Source of the DNA: Halomonas sp. M20 | Lineage (GTDB): Bacteria > Pseudomonadota > Gammaproteobacteria > Pseudomonadales > Halomonadaceae | Length of the DNA stretch: 64,000 nt | NCBI RefSeq assembly: GCF_020622265.1 | Contig: NZ_JACNMQ010000007.1 | Location: 62,001 to 126,000 of the forward strand | Direction of reading: 5' to 3' | In this document: piece by piece, positions 59,837-64,000 of the stretch | Position numbering within the stretch: the first letter of the stretch is position 1 | Layout of the letters: every line of letters starts with the position of its first letter | Made by a program: the position numbers and the translations under genes | Notes under the pieces: model-generated | Told to the model about the DNA's origin: nothing | What the model saw: only the letters and a program-made list of their open reading frames with translations | The model's database searches: none

Positions 59837-60370
59837 ATGGACGATCATTCTACCCAATTTTCGATAGCATTATGGGACTACGCGCTGATTCTCTACGCTC
59901 GGCCCGGCGTAGCGGCTGCGTGCCTGGCGCTACAGGACGAGCATGGGGCGGACGTATGCGAACTCTTATGGCTGTGTTGGATGGATCGTCTCGGGCTGAC
60001 CACGAACGCCAACGCCGCCACCGTTCTGGCACCGATTCGCGATCAACAGGACATCTTGACCCGCTTGTTACGCGAACGTCGACGCGAACTCAGGGCTCAC
60101 GCAACGCCTGGCACACCCCTCGCCCAGTGGCGCGAAACGATCAAAAATGCAGAACTCGCCGCGGAACGCGGCACCCTCCTGCAACTGCAAGCGCTGGCAA
60201 GGCGCGGCCAAGGCGTTCGCCCCTTGCACCAGGACGATGCCGCGCTGATCACTCGTCTTATCCATCATGTCGGCCGCCCACCTTCAGCAGTCAGCGACCC
60301 GTTGAGCATCCTGGTTGGCAACACTACGATCAGACCAAATGACGATAGCACCACAGCACCTAAACCTTGA
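59837..60370 (+). CDS. TIGR02444 / DUF2390 family protein
   Basis: A 177-residue protein that starts at ATG 59837. FSIALWDYALILYARPGVAAACLALQDEHGADVCELLWLCWMDRLG is the family core; the rest is helical and Arg-rich. The function is not known. Usually found beside yheS in gammaproteobacteria, as here (divergent, 42 bases apart). The large open frame that extends upstream across yheS on this strand is only the shadow of yheS. Confidence 0.85.
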   Translation: MDDHSTQFSIALWDYALILYARPGVAAACLALQDEHGADVCELLWLCWMDRLGLTTNANAATVLAPIRDQQDILTRLLRERRRELRAHATPGTPLAQWRETIKNAELAAERGTLLQLQALARRGQGVRPLHQDDAALITRLIHHVGRPPSAVSDPLSILVGNTTIRPNDDSTTAPKP

Positions 60371-60541
60371 CGAGTGGCAAGGTTTTAGCAAACCCTATAA
60401 GTTCAAGAAGGGAGTCAGGCAGCTCCGTTTTCTTACAAGCGCCATCCAAGACGAACCCTTGCTGCCTGGCAAACGTTGGCCTTTGATTCAAGACAATTGC
60501 CGCGCGCTTGCGACCGGCTAGCCATTAGGTGGACCAACGAC

Positions 60542-61183
60542 ATGACGGAACAGCAAGAACCCAATAACAACGACGGCCCCACGGCATCCAAACGACAAAA
60601 CGGCTTCCTGCGAGTACTCGGCACAATCGATCATGGGCTTGGCGTATTCGAGGCCGTGGTGATCGCTGGCTGTGTGCTCGCTATGGCCGCGCTGATGAGC
60701 GCCCACGTTGTGGGAAACCTCCTCTTTCAGCAAGGTATTCCCGGCACCTACGAAGTCACCGAAATGCTGATCGTGGTGATCACTTTTATCGGTGTCAGCT
60801 ACGCGGCCCGACACGCGCGCCATATCAGCATGAGCGCCATTTACGACCAGCTCAGCGGTCGATTGCGCAAGGCACTGCTGATCGTTCTTTGCCTGGGTAC
60901 CGCAGTGCTGATGTTCTATTTCGCCTACAAGTCGGTGGACTACGTCGTAACGCTGCAAGAACGTGGCCGAACCAGCGCCGCGCTGGGCATACCGATGTGG
61001 CTGATCTATCTGGCACTCCCCTTCGGCTTCACCCTCGCCGGCATCCAGTACGTGCTGACCACCCTACGAAATCTGTTCAGTGACGACATCTACCGCTCTT
61101 TTACCGAAAAAGAAGAATATTCAGATATTCCCATGAATGATTCCGACCAGACCCAGGACGCCAACGAGCGTCATGGCATCTGA
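60542..61183 (+). CDS. TRAP transporter small permease subunit (DctQ-like)
   Basis: A 213-residue protein from ATG 60542 (AGGTGGA upstream). A hydrophilic N-terminus of about 20 residues, four helices (including VVIAGCVLAMAALMSAHVVG and YEVTEMLIVVITFIGVSYAARHARHISMSAIY) and a polar acidic tail. It belongs with the large subunit 45 bases downstream. The 170-base gap before it contains a 60-codon frame without family features. Confidence 0.9.
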   Translation: MTEQQEPNNNDGPTASKRQNGFLRVLGTIDHGLGVFEAVVIAGCVLAMAALMSAHVVGNLLFQQGIPGTYEVTEMLIVVITFIGVSYAARHARHISMSAIYDQLSGRLRKALLIVLCLGTAVLMFYFAYKSVDYVVTLQERGRTSAALGIPMWLIYLALPFGFTLAGIQYVLTTLRNLFSDDIYRSFTEKEEYSDIPMNDSDQTQDANERHGI

Positions 61184-61228
61184 TCCCGGGATTACGAGCG
61201 CGTCAACAATGCACATAAGGACAATCGA

Positions 61229-62512
61229 ATGCTGATCTTGCTAGGCGTGATCATGCTGGTACTGCTGCTGCTCGGCTTTCCGATGATGGTGCCCCTGGCC
61301 GTGGGCATGCTGTACATGATGTTCACCGGCATGACCTTCTTTGGACCCGATCAAGCCGTCAGTTGGATGATCAGCGGTGTGGGCAGTTGGGTACTTGCAG
61401 CAGTGCCGATGTTCATCTTCGCCGCGGACATTTTGACCAAAGGCCATACGGCCAATCGCCTGCTGGATCTGGTCGATGTGTTCACGCGTCACATTCGCGG
61501 CGGCTTGCCGATTACCACCGCTGCGTCCTGCGCCTTGTTCGGCGCCGTCTCCGGCTCCACCCAGGCCACCGTGGTCGCCATGGGCGGGCCGATGCGGCCA
61601 CGCCTGCTGGCCAAGGGCTATCCGGACAGCTTCGCCCTGGCGCTGATCATCAACGCCAGCGACATTGCCCTGCTGATCCCGCCCAGCATCGGTTTCATCA
61701 TCTACGGCGTAGTCATGAAGACCTCGATCGGCGATCTGTTTCTCGCTGGCATCCTGCCCGGCCTGTTGATCCTGGCGATGTTTGCCCTCTACTGCTATAT
61801 AGGCGCCCGCATCAAAGGCATCGAGGCAGAACCACACGCCTCCTGGGGCGAGCGTCTAAAGGCGATGCGCAAGGTTATCCTGCCCCTTGGCTTTCCGATT
61901 CTGGTGGTTGGCGGCATCTATGGCGGCTTTTTCAGCGCGGTGGAGGCCTCCGCCGTCGCGGTTGCCTATGCGCTGATTCTGGAGGTCGTGATCTATCGCC
62001 AAGTGTCGATTCGCGATCTCGGAGGCTTGGCCCTCTCCACGGGTATGATCACGGCGGTGGTGTTCATTCTCGTTGCCGTGGGTGCTGCGTTCTCCCAGAC
62101 TCTTGGCACCGCAGGCGTACCAGAGCAGATTCTCGGTCCCGTCATCGAAAGCATCGGTGACAATCAGGTTCTGGCCCTTTCATTGATCGCTGCCGCCTTC
62201 TTCGTCGGCTGCATGTTCGTCGATCCAATCGTGGTGATCCTGATTCTGGTCCCGATCTTCAAGCCGCTGGTGCAATCAGCAGGCCTGGACCCGGTGCACG
62301 TCGGCGTCATCGTAACCCTGCAGGCGGCCATCGGTTCCGCCACGCCCCCCTTCGGCTGCGATATCTTCACCGCTATCGCCGTCTTTCGTCGGCCCTACAT
62401 GGATGTGATTCGCGGTACGCCGCCTTTCATTGCCATCCTGTTGCTGGCAACGATCATTCTCATTCTCTTTCCTCAGATTTCACTACTGCTGCCTTCGCTG
62501 GGAGGCGACTAG
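61229..62512 (+). CDS. TRAP transporter large permease subunit (DctM-like)
   Basis: A 427-residue permease of the canonical DctM length, with about twelve helices. SCALFGAVSGSTQATVVAMGGPMRPRLLAKGY, INASDIALLIPPSIGFIIYGV and LQAAIGSATPPFGCDIFTAIAVFRRP are diagnostic. The TAG stop at 62510-62512 overlaps the left end of the repeat element at 62511-62653. The convergent dctP (62734-63753) is its probable partner. Confidence 0.93.
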   Translation: MLILLGVIMLVLLLLGFPMMVPLAVGMLYMMFTGMTFFGPDQAVSWMISGVGSWVLAAVPMFIFAADILTKGHTANRLLDLVDVFTRHIRGGLPITTAASCALFGAVSGSTQATVVAMGGPMRPRLLAKGYPDSFALALIINASDIALLIPPSIGFIIYGVVMKTSIGDLFLAGILPGLLILAMFALYCYIGARIKGIEAEPHASWGERLKAMRKVILPLGFPILVVGGIYGGFFSAVEASAVAVAYALILEVVIYRQVSIRDLGGLALSTGMITAVVFILVAVGAAFSQTLGTAGVPEQILGPVIESIGDNQVLALSLIAAAFFVGCMFVDPIVVILILVPIFKPLVQSAGLDPVHVGVIVTLQAAIGSATPPFGCDIFTAIAVFRRPYMDVIRGTPPFIAILLLATIILILFPQISLLLPSLGGD

Positions 62513-62653
62513 GCTATGTCCGAAAAATGCCTGCGCTAGCCCATACAGCGTTAAAAATCGACTCAAAGTACTCATTTACACCGCGTAAACTCCGTCTTTT
62601 CGTCGATTTTTGTCTTGTCTAGCCATCGCTCGTCGACTTTTCAGACAAATCCT
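62511..62653. mobile_element. Small inverted-repeat element after dctM
   Basis: The ends 62511-62528 (AGGCTATGTCCGAAAAAT) and the complement of 62636-62653 agree at about 14 of 18 positions. The 143-base body holds no gene. My impression is that similar blocks occur many times in Halomonas genomes, but I could not check. The left end overlaps the permease stop codon. Confidence 0.5.
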
Positions 62654-62670
62654 AAAACCCGCCCACAAAA

Positions 62671-62709
62671 AAGCGAATGGGCCGACAGCGTCCTGACCGG
62701 CCCATTCGC
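62671..62709 (-). terminator. Intrinsic terminator of the convergent dctP gene
   Basis: GCGAATGGGCCG (62673-62684) pairs exactly with CGGCCCATTCGC (62698-62709); on the minus strand it is followed by CTTTTTTG (A run 62667-62672 on the plus strand). The stem ends 25 bases after the dctP stop. Confidence 0.88.
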
Positions 62710-62733
62710 CCATTCCTCAAGAATCACACTACG

Positions 62734-63753
62734 TTACTGTGACGCGCCGGACTCCACCTGCTCAAGCAGCGTGTTGAGCGCCTGCTCGCCAAGCTCCCCG
62801 ACATCATCGGCGAAAGTCTGACGTACCGGCTCGGCCAGCTTTCGGAACTGATCGCGTTCTTCTTCGCTGAGCTCGATGATTTCGATATTACCCTTTTCCT
62901 TGATGGTCTCCAGGCGCGTTTCATTGAGTTCGGACTGGATGTCGTGACCGATCTCAACCATTTCGCTGGTGGTTTCATCGATCATCTGGCGCTGCTCATC
63001 CGACAGACCTTCGTACCAATCCTGATTGGCAATGACGTTACCCACGAACTGCGCCTGCTTGGCGAAGATCATGTAATCCTGAACTTCGTAGAACCCCATT
63101 TCCTCATGGGCGAACACCGGCTGGATGTTGCCATCCGCCTGCCCCTGCTGAAGCGCGCTGTAAAGCTCACCATAGGAGATGGTGATCGGCGAGGCCCCAT
63201 AGGCCTGATAGGTCTTGCGTAACAGGCTGTTATCCATCACACGAATCTGCAGGTTCTCCATGTCATCCGGGGTGCGGATCTCGCGGTTGGCGGTCCATAC
63301 CTGATAGCCCTCCGGCACTGCGGCTAGCGGTACCAGACCGCGATTGCGGTACGCCTGCTGCCACCCATCGCTCTTCATGAAAGCGTCGGAGTTCAATATC
63401 TTGGCGGTTTCGAGTTCATCCGCCGGCATGATGAAATTCAGGCTCATCAGCTGGCTTTCGGGCACGGTACCGCCCAGAAAGCCCGAGCCAAAGCTCAATG
63501 GGATGGAGCCGCTTTGAATGGCATCGTAGAGCGTCGAGTAATCCGATCCCCACTTGCCATAGGGAAGTACTTCAACGGTAACATCGCCGCCGCTTTTCTC
63601 TTCGATCAGCTTCTTGAACTCTTCGGCATAGCCGGATTGGACGCTACCCTCGATCTCTTCGAGACCAAAACGCCACGTCTCGGCATTGGCCGATGAAGCC
63701 ACACCTGCAAGGCTGATAGCCGTGATGCTGAAGACAAGATTACGTAATTTCAT
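62734..63753 (-). CDS. TRAP transporter substrate-binding protein (DctP-like)
   Basis: A 339-residue periplasmic protein from ATG 63753, where AAAGGGAAC precedes; a frame to 63885 lacks a signal. Signal peptide ends SSANA; then ETWRFGLEEIEGSVQSGYAEEFKK, YQVWTANREIRTPDDMENLQIRVMDN and SLLRKTYQAYGASP with the conserved Arg. It shares strong similarity over its length with the DctP at 56004-57083. Convergent with dctQM, and separated by an element and a terminator, so it is expressed from its own promoter; a TTGACA at 63812-63807 on the minus strand could be its -35 hexamer. Confidence 0.92.
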   Translation of the reverse strand: MKLRNLVFSITAISLAGVASSANAETWRFGLEEIEGSVQSGYAEEFKKLIEEKSGGDVTVEVLPYGKWGSDYSTLYDAIQSGSIPLSFGSGFLGGTVPESQLMSLNFIMPADELETAKILNSDAFMKSDGWQQAYRNRGLVPLAAVPEGYQVWTANREIRTPDDMENLQIRVMDNSLLRKTYQAYGASPITISYGELYSALQQGQADGNIQPVFAHEEMGFYEVQDYMIFAKQAQFVGNVIANQDWYEGLSDEQRQMIDETTSEMVEIGHDIQSELNETRLETIKEKGNIEIIELSEEERDQFRKLAEPVRQTFADDVGELGEQALNTLLEQVESGASQ

Positions 63754-64000
63754 CGCAGTTCCCTTTGTTGTTGACGTATTTTCAGGGAAGAGCAAAGCGT
63801 CACCATTGTCAAGCAAGCTAGCGTTTGAAGAAAGAACGATACTCGCCTGCTTGTTGCTGCACACTTTCTGAAATGCGTGCGTCAATCGCCTGGATGCGGA
63901 ACTCTGAACGCCCTGTTAGAGTCGCAGTGGACTGATTGTCGTACCTTGAAGTGTCGATACACTCTCATTCATCGCACATCTCATTGCATATTACCCAGAA
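63754..64000. other. Upstream region of dctP, window end
   Basis: Contains the possible TTGACA (minus strand, 63812-63807) but no good -10 at the matching distance. No gene is supported in the last 240 bases. Confidence 0.4.

Noticed and set aside
60339-60521. 60-codon frame before the second dctQ
   Set aside because: Overlaps the end of the preceding gene in another frame, lacks a ribosome site and shows no known motif; could still be real but is unsupported.

Overview
This window looks like a chromosome segment of a halophilic gammaproteobacterium, most likely Halomonas or a close relative. I base this on family recognition only: an E. coli-type nuoA-N operon with a fused nuoCD, the engB / cytochrome c4 / dsbA neighbourhood, the dapF-DUF484-xerC-HAD block, hemCDXY, several TRAP transporter parts, acidic proteins and fairly high GC. 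No rRNA, tRNA, CRISPR array, prophage or intact transposase gene was seen.

Left part (1-20 kb): accessory and stress genes. They start with a truncated YcaC-type hydrolase, a large unknown lipoprotein and an MliC-like lysozyme inhibitor. Next comes a redox/electrophile set: two pirins, an FMN reductase, an SDR of foreign composition, DoxX, a xi-class glutathionyl-hydroquinone reductase and WrbA, with two LysR regulators. An FGE-fold protein without the usual cysteines, a Tat-exported hydroxy-acid oxidase coupled to an exported metallo-beta-lactamase-fold hydrolase, a cytochrome b561, and a two-gene RND pump lie between them. A 40-bp sequence is shared, in the same orientation, upstream of doxX and wrbA and is a candidate LysR operator.

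Middle part (20-39 kb): an MscS-like channel, the hemCDXY operon (minus), and the divergent argH-lptM-lysA-dapF-DUF484-xerC-HAD run (plus). Then engB (minus), cytochrome c4, dsbA, an endonuclease/exonuclease/phosphatase-fold protein and TRAP permease genes dctQM without a binding protein.

Right part (39-64 kb): the complete NADH:quinone oxidoreductase operon on the minus strand (nuoA at 54.5 kb to nuoN at 39.5 kb). It is followed by yqaA-like, thiD, an orphan TRAP binding protein, dtd, a ChaB-like protein, yheS, a TIGR02444 protein, and a second TRAP set in which dctQM and its probable dctP converge.

Three different small inverted-repeat elements without transposase lie at 2361-2631, 39321-39453 and 62511-62653. 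One sits right in front of a start codon and two run into stop codons of flanking genes. Together with the shared operator and the exported oxidase/hydrolase pair, these are the most interesting observations. All family calls are from reading the sequence; no database search was possible.
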